From Streptomyces tendae (GTDB lineage Bacteria; Actinomycetota; Actinomycetes; Streptomycetales; Streptomycetaceae): 64,000 bases of DNA. The notes under the pieces were generated by a model. That model was given only the letters and a program-made list of their open reading frames with translations, was not told the DNA's origin and ran no database searches. Position 1 is the stretch's first letter; each line of letters opens with the position of its first letter. Shown piece after piece: positions 17,127 to 25,136 of this stretch. Made by a program: the position numbers and the translations under genes. The stretch lies in contig NZ_CP043959.1 in assembly GCF_008632955.1 (NCBI RefSeq), positions 1,984,001-2,048,000 of the forward strand. Direction: 5' to 3'.

Positions 17127-18245
17127 CTACGGGCGGGGCGCGGCGGGGTAGTCGGTGTACCCCGTCACCCCGCCCGTGTAGTAGGTGTCCCGGTCGCCCT
17201 CGGCGAGCGGGAGGCCGTGGGTGAACCGGTCGACGAGGTCCGGGTTGGCGACGAAGGGGGCCCCGAAGGACACCGCGTCGGCCAGCCCCCGTTCGAGCAG
17301 GTCGTTGCCGCTCTCCCGGGTGAAGCCGAGGTTGGCGACGACGGCCCCACGGTAGTGGGCGCGGAAGCGGGCGAACGCCGTCAGGGTGTCGTCGGTGCCC
17401 TCGCCGGGCGCCGGGCCGACCAGGTGGAGGTAGGCCAGGTCGCTGTCGCCGAGGCGCTTGAGGAGCTGGTCGTAGTCGGCCAGCGTCTCGGCGTCCGCGG
17501 TGAAGGCCGGCCCGCTCCTCCAGTACGGGGACAGCTTGACGCCGACGCGGTCGCCGCCCCACACGTCGGTCACGGCCTCCACCACGTCGAGGAGGAACCG
17601 CGCCCGCTTCTCGGTGCTGCCGCCGTAGGCGTCGGTGCGCAGGTTGAGACGCGGGTTGAGGAACTGGGCGATGAGGTGGTTCCCCTGGGCGTGGATCTCC
17701 AGGCCGTCGAACCCGGCGCGCAGGGCGTTCTCGGCCGCCCGCCGGTAGTCGGCGATCGTGCCGGCGATCCCGGCGGCGGTCAGGGCACGGGGTGTGACCG
17801 TCTCCTTGGGGCCGTCGGGCGTGAAGGACATCTCCCCGGGATCGACCGCCGAGGGGCCGACGGGGAGCCGGCCGCCGTGGTGGTCCGGGTGGGAGACGGC
17901 ACCGAGGTGGCCGATCTGCGAGACGATCCTGCCGCCCGCGGCGTGCACCGCGTCGGTGACCTCGGCCCAGCCCGCGGTCTGGGCGTCCGTGTAGATGCCG
18001 GGGACATGGATGAAGCCGATCGCCTCGGGGCTCACCCAGGTCCCCTCGCTGACGATCAGCCCGGCGCCGGCACGCTGGGCGTAGTAGGCGGCGTGCAGGG
18101 CGGTGGGGACCAGCTCCGGGTTGGTGGCACGGGCGCGCGTCATGGGCGCCATGACGACACGGTTGGGCAGGTCGAGCGCGCCGAGCCGTACGGGCCGCAG
18201 AAGGGGCTGGGCGGTGGCCGGTACGGGGGTGGTCGGGTCGGACAT
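17127..18245 (-). CDS. Alkene reductase, Old Yellow Enzyme family
   Basis: This 372-residue FMN enzyme reduces activated C=C bonds with NAD(P)H. It shows the OYE layout: LLRPVRLGALDLPNRVVMAP at the start, GTWVSPEAIGF, QIGHLGAVSHPD, then GFDGLEIHAQGNHLIAQF and LRTDAYGGSTEKRARF, and GVKLSPYW in the active site. The start is ATG 18245. A pair of 22-bp direct repeats lies just upstream (18266-18312). It is separated by 92 bp from two further redox genes on the same strand. Confidence 0.92.
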   Translation of the reverse strand: MSDPTTPVPATAQPLLRPVRLGALDLPNRVVMAPMTRARATNPELVPTALHAAYYAQRAGAGLIVSEGTWVSPEAIGFIHVPGIYTDAQTAGWAEVTDAVHAAGGRIVSQIGHLGAVSHPDHHGGRLPVGPSAVDPGEMSFTPDGPKETVTPRALTAAGIAGTIADYRRAAENALRAGFDGLEIHAQGNHLIAQFLNPRLNLRTDAYGGSTEKRARFLLDVVEAVTDVWGGDRVGVKLSPYWRSGPAFTADAETLADYDQLLKRLGDSDLAYLHLVGPAPGEGTDDTLTAFARFRAHYRGAVVANLGFTRESGNDLLERGLADAVSFGAPFVANPDLVDRFTHGLPLAEGDRDTYYTGGVTGYTDYPAAPRP

Positions 18246-18265
18246 CAGGAAGTCTTCTCTCTCTC

Positions 18266-18312
18266 GATACGGAGGGGACGCGTCGACCTGGATACGGAGT
18301 TGACGCGTCGAC
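18266..18312. repeat. Two 22-bp direct repeats upstream of the alkene reductase
   Basis: Copies at 18266-18287 and 18291-18312 agree at 20 of 22 positions with a 25-bp period. Each begins GATACGGAG and ends in the palindromic GACGCGTCGAC. They lie 20-67 bp upstream of the reductase start, where a tandem repressor or activator site would sit. The binder is unknown. Confidence 0.5.
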
Positions 18313-18337
18313 GCGGGAGCGTGGACGGACGGGGGAA

Positions 18338-18940
18338 TCAGTCCTGCTTGAGGACGTGCAGACCGGACAGCGGGCCGCCCAGCTGCATCAGGCGTCCCCC
18401 CTCACGCAGCGGCCCGAGGTCGACGGGCGCGAAGCCGAACGCGGAGGCCAGGTCCGCCACGGTGCCCTTGGCGTCCGGGTCGTCGCCCGCCAGGAACAGC
18501 ACCTGCCGCCCGGCCTCGTGACGCGGATCCGCCGCGATGTACTGCGCGAAGAGGGTGTTGAAGGCCTTGACCACACGCGCGCCGGGCAGCAGGGAGGCGA
18601 CGTACTCGCTCCCGGTGAGGTCGCCCAGGTCGGCGATCCTCGGACGGGGAGGCAGGGACGCGAACTGGTTGGTGGCGTCGACGACGACGGTCCCGTCCAG
18701 GCGTGGGAGGACGGCGGCGACGTCCGGGACGCGCGTCCAGCCGACCGCGAGCACGACCAGGTCCGCGCCGGCGGCCTCGGCGGGGGTCGCGGCGGACGCG
18801 AGCGGGCCGAGGTCCCGCACCAGCGGGGCCAGCGAGGCGGGTCCCCGGCTGTTGCTGAGCACCACCTCGTGACCGTGGCGGACGGCGTGCCGGGCGACGG
18901 CCTGGGCGACGGTTCCGGCACCGATCATGCCGATCCTCAT
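18338..18940 (-). CDS. NADP-binding oxidoreductase (F420H2:NADP-reductase-like)
   Basis: This 200-residue protein has an N-terminal Rossmann motif MRIGMIGAGTVAQAVARHAV with NSRGP following beta-2, as in NADP-binding coenzyme F420 reductases and related proteins. LVVLAVGW and VVDATNQF continue the fold, and VVKAFNTLFA matches the family. It starts at ATG 18940, overlapping the upstream dehydrogenase stop by 4 bp. The two are translated together under the 19983-20006 operator. The substrate is unknown. Confidence 0.8.
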   Translation of the reverse strand: MRIGMIGAGTVAQAVARHAVRHGHEVVLSNSRGPASLAPLVRDLGPLASAATPAEAAGADLVVLAVGWTRVPDVAAVLPRLDGTVVVDATNQFASLPPRPRIADLGDLTGSEYVASLLPGARVVKAFNTLFAQYIAADPRHEAGRQVLFLAGDDPDAKGTVADLASAFGFAPVDLGPLREGGRLMQLGGPLSGLHVLKQD

Positions 18941-19968
18941 CGGACGCTCCCCTCCTCGGCGCCGGTCTCCCGTGTGCCGGTCAGCAGGACGGTGCCGCTC
19001 TTGGCAGGGCGGCGGGCGTGCTCGACGGCCGCCTTGAAGTCGGCCAGGTCGTAGCAAGCGGCGACCTCCAGGGACTCCGGTGAGGTCTGTGCCAGGTCCA
19101 CGGCGAAGGCGATGTCCCGGGCCCGCTCCTCGGGGGTGCGGTGCGCCCAGTGCCACACCGTCACGCCCCGTACCGTCAGCCCCCGCTGGACGAGCGGCAG
19201 CTCCTCCAGCGCGGTCGTGCCGGAGCCCAGCCGGCCGTAGGTGATCAGGGTGCCGCCGTCGGCGAGCAGGTCCGTGAGGTCGCGTATCAGGGTGCCGCCG
19301 ACACTGTCGAGGACGGCCCGCGCGCCCTGGCCGCCGGCCGCGCGGCGGACCTGCTCCCGCCAGTCGGCGTCGGACGTCGCGACTACGGGCAGCGTGGGGA
19401 ACAGCGCGCGCAGTGTCCGCGCCCCGGACGTACTGCGGACGAGGTTGACCAGGTGCAGGCCGTGGCGCACGGCGGCCGCGGCGACGAGCCGGCCGACGGA
19501 GGACCCGGCGGCGGTCTGCAGCACCGGCCCTCGGTGCCCGTCCAGGGCCTGCTCCAGCGCCCGGTGCAGCATCAGCACCGTCAGCGGGTTGACCAGCATC
19601 AGGGCCGCGGTGTCGTCGCCGACCTCGTCCGGCACGGGTACGGCCCGGTCGGCGCCGACCACGACGAAGTCGGCCCACGTCCCCGGCGCCGGGAAGACCG
19701 CGACGCGCCGGCCGGGTGCCGGGTCCCGCACGTCCGGGCCGACGCTCTCGACGACGCCCATCCCCTCGACCCCGGGGATCCGGGCCCCCTCCTGCTGTCC
19801 GGCGAGTCCTGGCACGCCCTCCACGGCGACCAGGTCGCCCGGATGGACGGGCCGGGCCAGCAGACGGACCAGCACCTCCCCGGCGCCGGGCCGCGGCCGG
19901 CCGGGCTCCTCCCTCAGCGACAGGACCTCGGCAGGGTCCCCCTGCCGGGTGTGCACGACGGAACGCAT
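18937..19968 (-). CDS. Zinc-free MDR oxidoreductase, enoyl reductase/quinone reductase-like
   Basis: A 343-residue medium-chain reductase without zinc-binding cysteines. MRSVVHTRQGDPAEVLSL is followed by an MECR-like N-domain, then the nucleotide-binding stretch LQTAAGSSVGRLVAAAAV and LDSVGGTLIRDLTDLLADGG. GGTGAGGAGCC precedes ATG 19968. The gene diverges from a TetR gene across a gap with a perfect palindrome and is coupled to the NADP-binding gene downstream, so it is probably repressed by that TetR. Confidence 0.85.
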   Translation of the reverse strand: MRSVVHTRQGDPAEVLSLREEPGRPRPGAGEVLVRLLARPVHPGDLVAVEGVPGLAGQQEGARIPGVEGMGVVESVGPDVRDPAPGRRVAVFPAPGTWADFVVVGADRAVPVPDEVGDDTAALMLVNPLTVLMLHRALEQALDGHRGPVLQTAAGSSVGRLVAAAAVRHGLHLVNLVRSTSGARTLRALFPTLPVVATSDADWREQVRRAAGGQGARAVLDSVGGTLIRDLTDLLADGGTLITYGRLGSGTTALEELPLVQRGLTVRGVTVWHWAHRTPEERARDIAFAVDLAQTSPESLEVAACYDLADFKAAVEHARRPAKSGTVLLTGTRETGAEEGSVR

Positions 19969-19982
19969 GGCTCCTCACCACC

Positions 19983-20006
19983 TTTTAATGATGATCGACA
20001 TTAAAA
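19983..20006. promoter_or_regulatory. TetR operator between the MDR reductase and its regulator
   Basis: TTTTAATG-8 bp-CATTAAAA is a perfect 8-bp inverted repeat, strikingly AT-rich for this genome, placed 15 bp from the reductase start and about 60 bp from the regulator start. It is a strong candidate for the autoregulatory site of the divergent TetR gene. Confidence 0.6.
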
Positions 20007-20066
20007 TAATGATGAGGGGTAACCTTGAAAACGTCAAACAGTCGTCGAGGCGGAGGGCGGGCGGGC

Positions 20067-20675
20067 ATGCCGCGGATCACCAAGGAAGAGAAGGCCAGGA
20101 ACCGGCAGAACATCGTCGAGGCGGCCGGACGCATGTTCCGCGCGCAGGGCATCGACGCCGTCGGCATCGCCGACCTGATGAAGGAGGCGGGCCTGACCCA
20201 CGGCGGCTTCTACAACCACTTCGCCTCCAAGGACGACCTGGCCGCCGAGGTGTGCAACGCGTCGTTCGCGGCGTCACTGGGTGTCCTGCGGCAGGCCGTC
20301 GACGAGGGGGACGCCCCTGTCGGCTCCCCGCTGCGGCGCGTGGTGGACGACTACCTCTCCGCCGGCCACCGCGACGCCCCGGACGGCGGCTGCCCCTCCG
20401 CGTCCCTCGTCATCGACGCCGGGCGGCACACCGAGGAGGTCCAGCGGTCGTACGCGGCCGGAGTGGAGGGGTATCTCGCCGGCTTCGCGGGGGAGTTCGC
20501 CCGCGAGGGGGGCGAGGGCGGTGGGGGCGTCTCCCCGGAGGAGGCGCGGGAGCGCGCGGTGCTGCTGCTCAGCCGGATGGTCGGCGCGATGGTGCTGGCC
20601 CGCGCCGTGCGCCACGTCGAACCCGGCCTGTCCGACGAGATCCTGCGGACCTCCCGGGCCCACGCCCTGGACTGA
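20067..20675 (+). CDS. TetR family transcriptional regulator
   Basis: A 202-residue regulator. The HTH lies at about residues 12-55 (NIVEAAGRMFRAQGIDAVGI, MKEAGLTHGGFYNHFASKDD), and the C-domain carries GGCPSASLVIDAGR, as in the LmrA/YxaF-like class. ATG 20067 follows a GGAGGGCGGGCGG stretch. ATG 20025 would add 14 basic residues. It diverges from the MDR reductase operon and probably represses it through the TTTTAATG/CATTAAAA palindrome. Confidence 0.87.
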   Translation: MPRITKEEKARNRQNIVEAAGRMFRAQGIDAVGIADLMKEAGLTHGGFYNHFASKDDLAAEVCNASFAASLGVLRQAVDEGDAPVGSPLRRVVDDYLSAGHRDAPDGGCPSASLVIDAGRHTEEVQRSYAAGVEGYLAGFAGEFAREGGEGGGGVSPEEARERAVLLLSRMVGAMVLARAVRHVEPGLSDEILRTSRAHALD

Positions 20676-20965
20676 CCGGCGTGCGCCGCTCGGGCCGCGG
20701 TGTCGCTCGGGCCGCGGTGTCGGCTGGGGTTGTGGTGGTGCTCCGGGTTGTGGGCTGCTTTGGGATGTGGGGGCGCTCGGGGTTGTGGCGCTGTTCCGGG
20801 TTGTGGTGCTGCCTCGGGGAGTGGGGGTGCTCGGGATCGCGGTGTCGGCTGGGGGGCGTGGTGCTGCTCCGGGGTGTGGGGCCGCTCGGGGCCGCGGTGT
20901 CGCCCCGGGGTGTGGTGCTGCTCGGCGTGCCTGGTCGCTCGGCGCCGTGGTGCAGGGCGGGTCGC
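20676..20965. repeat. G/T-rich imperfect repeat block between convergent genes
   Basis: About 290 bp made of degenerate units of about 20-30 bp built from CTCGGG, CCGCGGTGTCG, GGGTTGTGG and GGTGCTGCTC. The plus strand is strongly G/T rich, unlike the neighbouring coding sequence. Reading frames through it give only Val/Gly/Leu/Cys repeats without codon-position bias, so I see no gene. It lies between the 3' ends of a TetR gene and an ArsR gene. Confidence 0.6.
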
Positions 20966-21676
20966 TCAGCGGAGCGTGGTGACGTCGAGACCCAGGTGGG
21001 TGGCGAGGGCGTGTTCGCCGGTGGCGGTCAGCTTCACCGCGCGCTCGGAGCCGATGCGTACGCACCAGCCCTCGTCCAGGGCGTGCCGGCACAGGGCCGC
21101 GCCCGCCGTCCCGGCGAGGTGGGGGCGCCGTTCCGTCCAGTCCAGGCAGGCGCGGGCCAGGGGGCGCCGGCCCCGGCGGTCGAGGTCGATGCCCAGCGCG
21201 CCGAACCAGCGCAGCCCCGCGTCGGTGAGCGCGAACCCCGTGTCCTGGCGCAGCAGGCCCCGCCCGGTGAGGGCGTCGGTGACGGCGATGCCGAGCCGCC
21301 CGGCGAGATGGTCGTAGCAGGTACGGCCGCGCGCCATCGCGGAGCCCGCGCCCGACTGCCGCAGTCCGCGCGGGGGTGCGGCGGCACCCGGCGCGATCTG
21401 CGCGGTCAGGTCCTCCAGGAGCTGAGCGACCCGGGCGTCCGCGAGCCGCACGTACCGGTGCCGCCCCTGCCGTTCCTCGGTCAGCAGCCCGCCGCCGATG
21501 AGTTTGCCCAGGTGCTCGCTGAGCGTGGACGCGGCGACCCCGCAGTGCCGGGCCAGTTCGCCCGCCGTCCAGGCCCGCCCGTCCAGCAGCGCCAGCAGGC
21601 ACGCCGCGCGGGTCTCGTCGGCGATCAGTGCGGCGAGGCGGGCCAGTGCGCCTGCCCGGGAATCCTTCGAGGTCAT
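20966..21676 (-). CDS. ArsR family (winged-helix) transcriptional regulator
   Basis: A 236-residue protein starting MTSKDSRAGALARLAALIAD, with an ArsR-type winged helix at about residues 8-85 (CLLALLDGRAWTAGELARHC, ASTLSEHLGKLI, ERQGRHRYVRL). It carries an extra C-terminal domain of about 150 residues (CYDHLAGRLGIAVTDAL, GIDLDRRGRRPLARACLDW) common in Streptomyces ArsR-like regulators of this size. The start is ATG 21676 with GGAGGGC just upstream. No metal-binding CxC motif is present in helix 3, so metal sensing is unlikely. The target is unknown. Confidence 0.82.
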   Translation of the reverse strand: MTSKDSRAGALARLAALIADETRAACLLALLDGRAWTAGELARHCGVAASTLSEHLGKLIGGGLLTEERQGRHRYVRLADARVAQLLEDLTAQIAPGAAAPPRGLRQSGAGSAMARGRTCYDHLAGRLGIAVTDALTGRGLLRQDTGFALTDAGLRWFGALGIDLDRRGRRPLARACLDWTERRPHLAGTAGAALCRHALDEGWCVRIGSERAVKLTATGEHALATHLGLDVTTLR

Positions 21677-21796
21677 GCCCTCCAGCATGCGGCAGGGACG
21701 GTTCGGTGCGCACCGAAGTGTCCGGGCGGCGCGTGACAACGGCCGGTGGCACCGAGTGGTGGCACCGGGTGGTGCGCACCGGCGGGATGTGCACCG

Positions 21797-22447
21797 TCAG
21801 GTGTGCTGCCGTACCTGCTCGTACTGCAGGGCCAGCCCGTCCAGCAGGGCGGTGAGGCCGGTCTCGAAGGCCCGTTCGTCGATCTTCTCCTGCTGCTCGG
21901 CCAGCAGGTGCGCCTGACCGAGGTGCGGGTAGTCGGCGGGGTCGTAGGCGCTCGCGTCGTCCACGAAGCCGCCGGCGAACGAGCCGAGCGCCGACCCCAT
22001 GATGAAGTACCGCATCAGCGCGCCGATGGAGGTCGCCTGGGCGGGCGGCCAACCCGCCTCGACCATCGCGCCGTAGGCCGCGTCGGCAAGCCGCAGGGCC
22101 GCGGGACGCCGTCCGGGGCCCCGGGCCAGCACGGGGACGATGTTCGGGTGGTCGCGCAGTGCGCCGCGGTAGGAGACCGCCCAGTCGTGCAGCGCCGTCC
22201 GCCAGTCCCGGCCGTCCTCGAACATCGACAGGTCGACCTGCGCGCTCACCGAGTCGGCCACTGCCTCCAGGATCTCGTCCTTGGTGCGGAAGTGGTTGTA
22301 CAACGACGGCCCGCTGACCCCGAGTTCGGCGGCCAGCCGTCGGGTCGACACCGCGGCCAGCCCTTCCGTGTCGACCAGCGCACGCGCCGTCTCGACGATC
22401 CGGTCGGTGCTGAGCAAGGGCTTGCGCGGTCGGGCCATGGCGCACAT
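21797..22447 (-). CDS. TetR family transcriptional regulator
   Basis: This 216-residue regulator starts at ATG 22447; ATG 22438, giving MARPRKPLL, is an alternative. The HTH is at about residues 18-62 (IVETARALVDTEGLAAVSTR, LGVSGPSLYNHFRTKDE). It diverges from an acyl-CoA dehydrogenase gene, with a 19-bp palindrome at 22465-22483 between them. A sister palindrome upstream of the aldehyde/alcohol dehydrogenase operon at 14568 suggests it controls both loci. The likely ligand is an acyl-CoA or acid intermediate, by analogy with TetR repressors beside acyl-CoA dehydrogenases. Confidence 0.87.
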   Translation of the reverse strand: MCAMARPRKPLLSTDRIVETARALVDTEGLAAVSTRRLAAELGVSGPSLYNHFRTKDEILEAVADSVSAQVDLSMFEDGRDWRTALHDWAVSYRGALRDHPNIVPVLARGPGRRPAALRLADAAYGAMVEAGWPPAQATSIGALMRYFIMGSALGSFAGGFVDDASAYDPADYPHLGQAHLLAEQQEKIDERAFETGLTALLDGLALQYEQVRQHT

Positions 22448-22464
22448 AGTAGGGCTGCGGCACT

Positions 22465-22483
22465 AAACTAGCAGTGCTAATTT
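22465..22483. promoter_or_regulatory. TetR-type operator, copy B, TetR/acyl-CoA dehydrogenase gap
   Basis: AAACTAGCAGTGCTAATTT is a near-palindrome in the divergent promoter, 18 bp from the TetR start. It matches copy A at 14568-14586 in the AAACTA...GCTA.TTT frame. This supports one regulator acting at two loci. Confidence 0.6.
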
Positions 22484-22531
22484 ATTTGTGCACGGCCACG
22501 ACCACGCGCGTCTCACATGGGGTGACTCGGG

Positions 22532-23683
22532 ATGAACCTGGAGCTGAGTGACGAGCAGGAGGCCGTACGCCGGCTCGCCCGGGACTTCGTGCGGCGCGAG
22601 GTCGTGCCGCACGCCACCGCCTGGGACCGCGCGGAGGAGGTCGACCGGGGCATCGTCAAGAAGCTCGGCGAGGTCGGCTTCCTCGGGCTGACGATCGACG
22701 AGGAGTACGGCGGCTCGGGCGGCGACCACCTCGCGTACTGCCTGGTCACCGAGGAACTGGGGCGCGGCGACTCCTCCGTGCGCGGCATCGTCTCCGTCTC
22801 CCTCGGCCTGGTCGCCAAGACGATCGCGGCGTACGGCGACGAGGAGCAGAAGCGGACCTGGCTGCCGGGGCTGACCTCCGGTGACTACGTCGGCTGCTTC
22901 GGCCTGACCGAGCCGGGCACCGGTTCCGACGCCGGCAGCCTCGCCACGCGTGCGGTGCGGGACGGTGACGAGTACGTCGTCGACGGCGCCAAGATGTTCA
23001 TCACGAACGGGACGTGGGCGGATGTGGTGCTGCTCTTCGCACGGTCCACCGACGCGCCGGGGCACAAGGGCGTGTCCGCGTTCCTGGTGCCCACGGACAG
23101 CCCCGGTCTGAGCCGTCGTGAGGTGCACGGGAAGCTGGGCCTGCGCGGGCAGGCCACGGCCGAATTGGTGTTCGACGGGGTGCGGGTGCCCGCGACCGCG
23201 ATGCTCGGTGAGGAGGGGCGCGGCTTCTCGGTCGCCATGTCCGCCCTGGCCAAGGGGCGGATGTCGGTCGCGGCCGGGTGCGTCGGCATCGCGCAGGCCG
23301 CGCTGGACGCGGCCGTGGCCTACGCGGGGGAGCGGGAGCAGTTCGGCAAGCCGATCGCGGGGCACCAGCTGGTGCAGGAGCTGATCAGTGACATCGCCGT
23401 CGACGTGGACGCGGCGCGACTGCTGACCTGGCGGGTCGCCGATCTGATCGACCGGGGGAAGCCGTTCGCCGTGGAGTCCTCCAAGGCGAAACTGTTCGCG
23501 TCGGAGGCGGCTGTGCGTGCCGCGAACAACGCGCTGCAGGTGTTCGGTGGTTACGGCTACATCGACGAGTATCCGGCGGGCAAACTGCTGCGGGACGCGC
23601 GGGTGATGACGCTGTACGAGGGCACCAGTCAGATCCAGAAGCTGGTCATCGGCCGTGCGCTGACGGGGGTTTCGGCCTTCTGA
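22532..23683 (+). CDS. Acyl-CoA dehydrogenase
   Basis: A 383-residue FAD flavoenzyme that introduces a trans-2 double bond into acyl-CoA. The typical segments are present: LGLTIDEEYGGSGGDHLAYC, CFGLTEPGTGSDAGS, AKMFITNGTWADV, REQFGKPIAGHQLVQ and QVFGGYGYIDEYP. The catalytic base is the glutamate in LYEGTSQIQ. Full length for the short/branched-chain class. It diverges from its probable TetR repressor. No electron-transfer flavoprotein genes are adjacent. Confidence 0.93.
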   Translation: MNLELSDEQEAVRRLARDFVRREVVPHATAWDRAEEVDRGIVKKLGEVGFLGLTIDEEYGGSGGDHLAYCLVTEELGRGDSSVRGIVSVSLGLVAKTIAAYGDEEQKRTWLPGLTSGDYVGCFGLTEPGTGSDAGSLATRAVRDGDEYVVDGAKMFITNGTWADVVLLFARSTDAPGHKGVSAFLVPTDSPGLSRREVHGKLGLRGQATAELVFDGVRVPATAMLGEEGRGFSVAMSALAKGRMSVAAGCVGIAQAALDAAVAYAGEREQFGKPIAGHQLVQELISDIAVDVDAARLLTWRVADLIDRGKPFAVESSKAKLFASEAAVRAANNALQVFGGYGYIDEYPAGKLLRDARVMTLYEGTSQIQKLVIGRALTGVSAF

Positions 23684-23756
23684 GGAGCGGAGGATGAGTA
23701 CCGGCTGAGTATCCGCGCGGATGTGGCCGGCGTCGCGTCGGCCGATTCTGTTCCCC

Positions 23757-24044
23757 ATGAGCGACACACCGGTCAAGCAGCAGAGTACGGCCGCCTTCTA
23801 CGGTCAGGCCGTGGCGTCCTTCGGAGTGGCCCTCGGGGCCACCGCGGTCGGCATCTTCAACTTGGAGACCGACGCCTGGGTCCGCGCGTTCCTCGGTATC
23901 GCGGTCCTGTACCTCGTCACCTCCGCATTCACGCTGGCCAAGGTCATCCGTGACCGGCAGGAGGCGGGGCAGATCGTGAACCGGGTGGATCAGGCCCGGC
24001 TGGAGAAGCTGTTGGCCGAGCACGATCCGCTGCAGAAGCTCTGA
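23757..24044 (+). CDS. YiaA/YiaB two-helix domain inner-membrane protein
   Basis: A 95-residue protein starting MSDTPVKQQSTAAFYGQ. Two adjacent hydrophobic helices (VASFGVALGATAVGIFNL and FLGIAVLYLVTSAFTLAKV) are joined by a short acidic turn, then comes a soluble tail ending HDPLQKL. This matches the YiaAB two-helix family, whose biochemical role is unknown. ATG 23757 is preferred over the upstream in-frame ATG because the family starts at a comparable position. The gene lies 73 bp after the acyl-CoA dehydrogenase. Confidence 0.75.
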   Translation: MSDTPVKQQSTAAFYGQAVASFGVALGATAVGIFNLETDAWVRAFLGIAVLYLVTSAFTLAKVIRDRQEAGQIVNRVDQARLEKLLAEHDPLQKL

Positions 24045-24491
24045 GGTGCGCGTCGCGCCTGCGGTGGGTGGGTGGTGCGGGGGCGGGGTAGGGGTGGACG
24101 TCCTCGGTCTGGCGCGATGAAGCGTGCTTGTGGGGTGAGGGTGCTGACGCGCCAGCCGCTGCGGGCGCCCACCCCCTCCCCGCCGTTCGCGGCCACTTCG
24201 ACGCCGTGGCGGGCCATCGCCCTCCGTGCCGCCAACCGCGGGCAGTCGTGCCGCTGGGGCGGCACGGGTGGGCGCGGCGGCAACCCGCAAGCGCCGGGGT
24301 ACGCGAACAGCCCCCGGCTCGTATCCGCACCGGGGGGTTTTCGGGGGCGCCGGGTGAGGGCACTGGGGTGTTGTTCCGGGGCGCGCTGCCAGTCATCCCC
24401 GACCCGGAAGGACACGTCCGCCGGACGTGCCCTAAGCGCTCGCTCACCCTTGCCGGTAGGATGTCGTCCCTGCCAGTGAATGGGGTGAGCG
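24045..24491. other. Gene-free stretch with a palindrome and an operator-like site
   Basis: I find no coding potential in these 447 bp; the open frames lack ribosome sites and protein-like composition. Near the right end CACGTCCG-C-CGGACGTG (24413-24429) is a 17-bp palindrome, followed immediately by the CTAAGC-type site at 24432-24447. Confidence 0.5.
24432..24447. promoter_or_regulatory. Operator-like site upstream of the TetR gene (CTAAGC type)
   Basis: CTAAGCG-CT-CGCTCAC shares the CTAAGC...GCT core and spacing of the perfect palindrome at 25639-25654 upstream of the convergent maoC gene. It lies 45 bp before the TetR start, so autoregulation is plausible. Confidence 0.4.
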
Positions 24492-25136
24492 ATGAGTACG
24501 GCGGAGGAGACGGCCGGCGGTGAGGCGCAGCCGTGGGGTGAGGTCACGCCCGACGCGGCCCGACGGCTGCTGCTCGCCGCCGTGGAGGCCTTCGCGGAGC
24601 GCGGCTACCACGCCACGACGACCCGTGACATCGCGGGCCGCGCCGGCATGAGCCCTGCCGCGCTCTACATCCACTACAAGACCAAGGAAGAGCTGCTCCA
24701 CCGCATCAGCCGGATCGGGCACGAGAAGGCGCTGGACATCCTGCGCACCGCCGCCCGTGAGGAGGGCACCGCGACCGCGCGGCTCGCCGAGGCGGTCAGC
24801 TCCTTCGTCCGCTGGCACGCGCGCGGGCGTACCACCGCCCGCGTGGTGCAGTACGAACTCGACTCGCTCGGCCCCGACGCCCGCGCCGAGATCGTCGGCC
24901 TGCGCCGGCAGGTCGACGCCGAGGTGCGCGGCATCATCGAGGACGGGGTGCGCTCCGGCGAGTTCGACGTCCCCGACGTACCGGGCACCACGCTCGCCGT
25001 GCTCTCGCTGTGCATCGACGTGGCCCGCTGGTTCAACGTCAACGGGCCCCGCACCCCCGAGGAGGTCGGCGCGCTCTACGCCGACCTCGTGCTCCGGATG
25101 GTGGGGGCCAAGGGCGCCGGGTCCGCTCAGAGGTAG
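24492..25136 (+). CDS. TetR family transcriptional regulator
   Basis: A 214-residue regulator. The HTH covers about residues 25-68 (LLLAAVEAFAERGYHATTTR, GRAGMSPAALYIHYKTKEEL). The C-domain (SRIGHEKALDILRTAAREEG, VQYELDSLGPDARAEIVGLR) resembles KstR2/FadR-like TetR proteins that sense acyl-CoA esters. The ATG follows GGGGTGAGCG. Its 3' end overlaps the convergent maoC gene by 10 bp. A palindrome upstream of maoC and a related site before this gene suggest it controls both. Confidence 0.87.
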   Translation: MSTAEETAGGEAQPWGEVTPDAARRLLLAAVEAFAERGYHATTTRDIAGRAGMSPAALYIHYKTKEELLHRISRIGHEKALDILRTAAREEGTATARLAEAVSSFVRWHARGRTTARVVQYELDSLGPDARAEIVGLRRQVDAEVRGIIEDGVRSGEFDVPDVPGTTLAVLSLCIDVARWFNVNGPRTPEEVGALYADLVLRMVGAKGAGSAQR

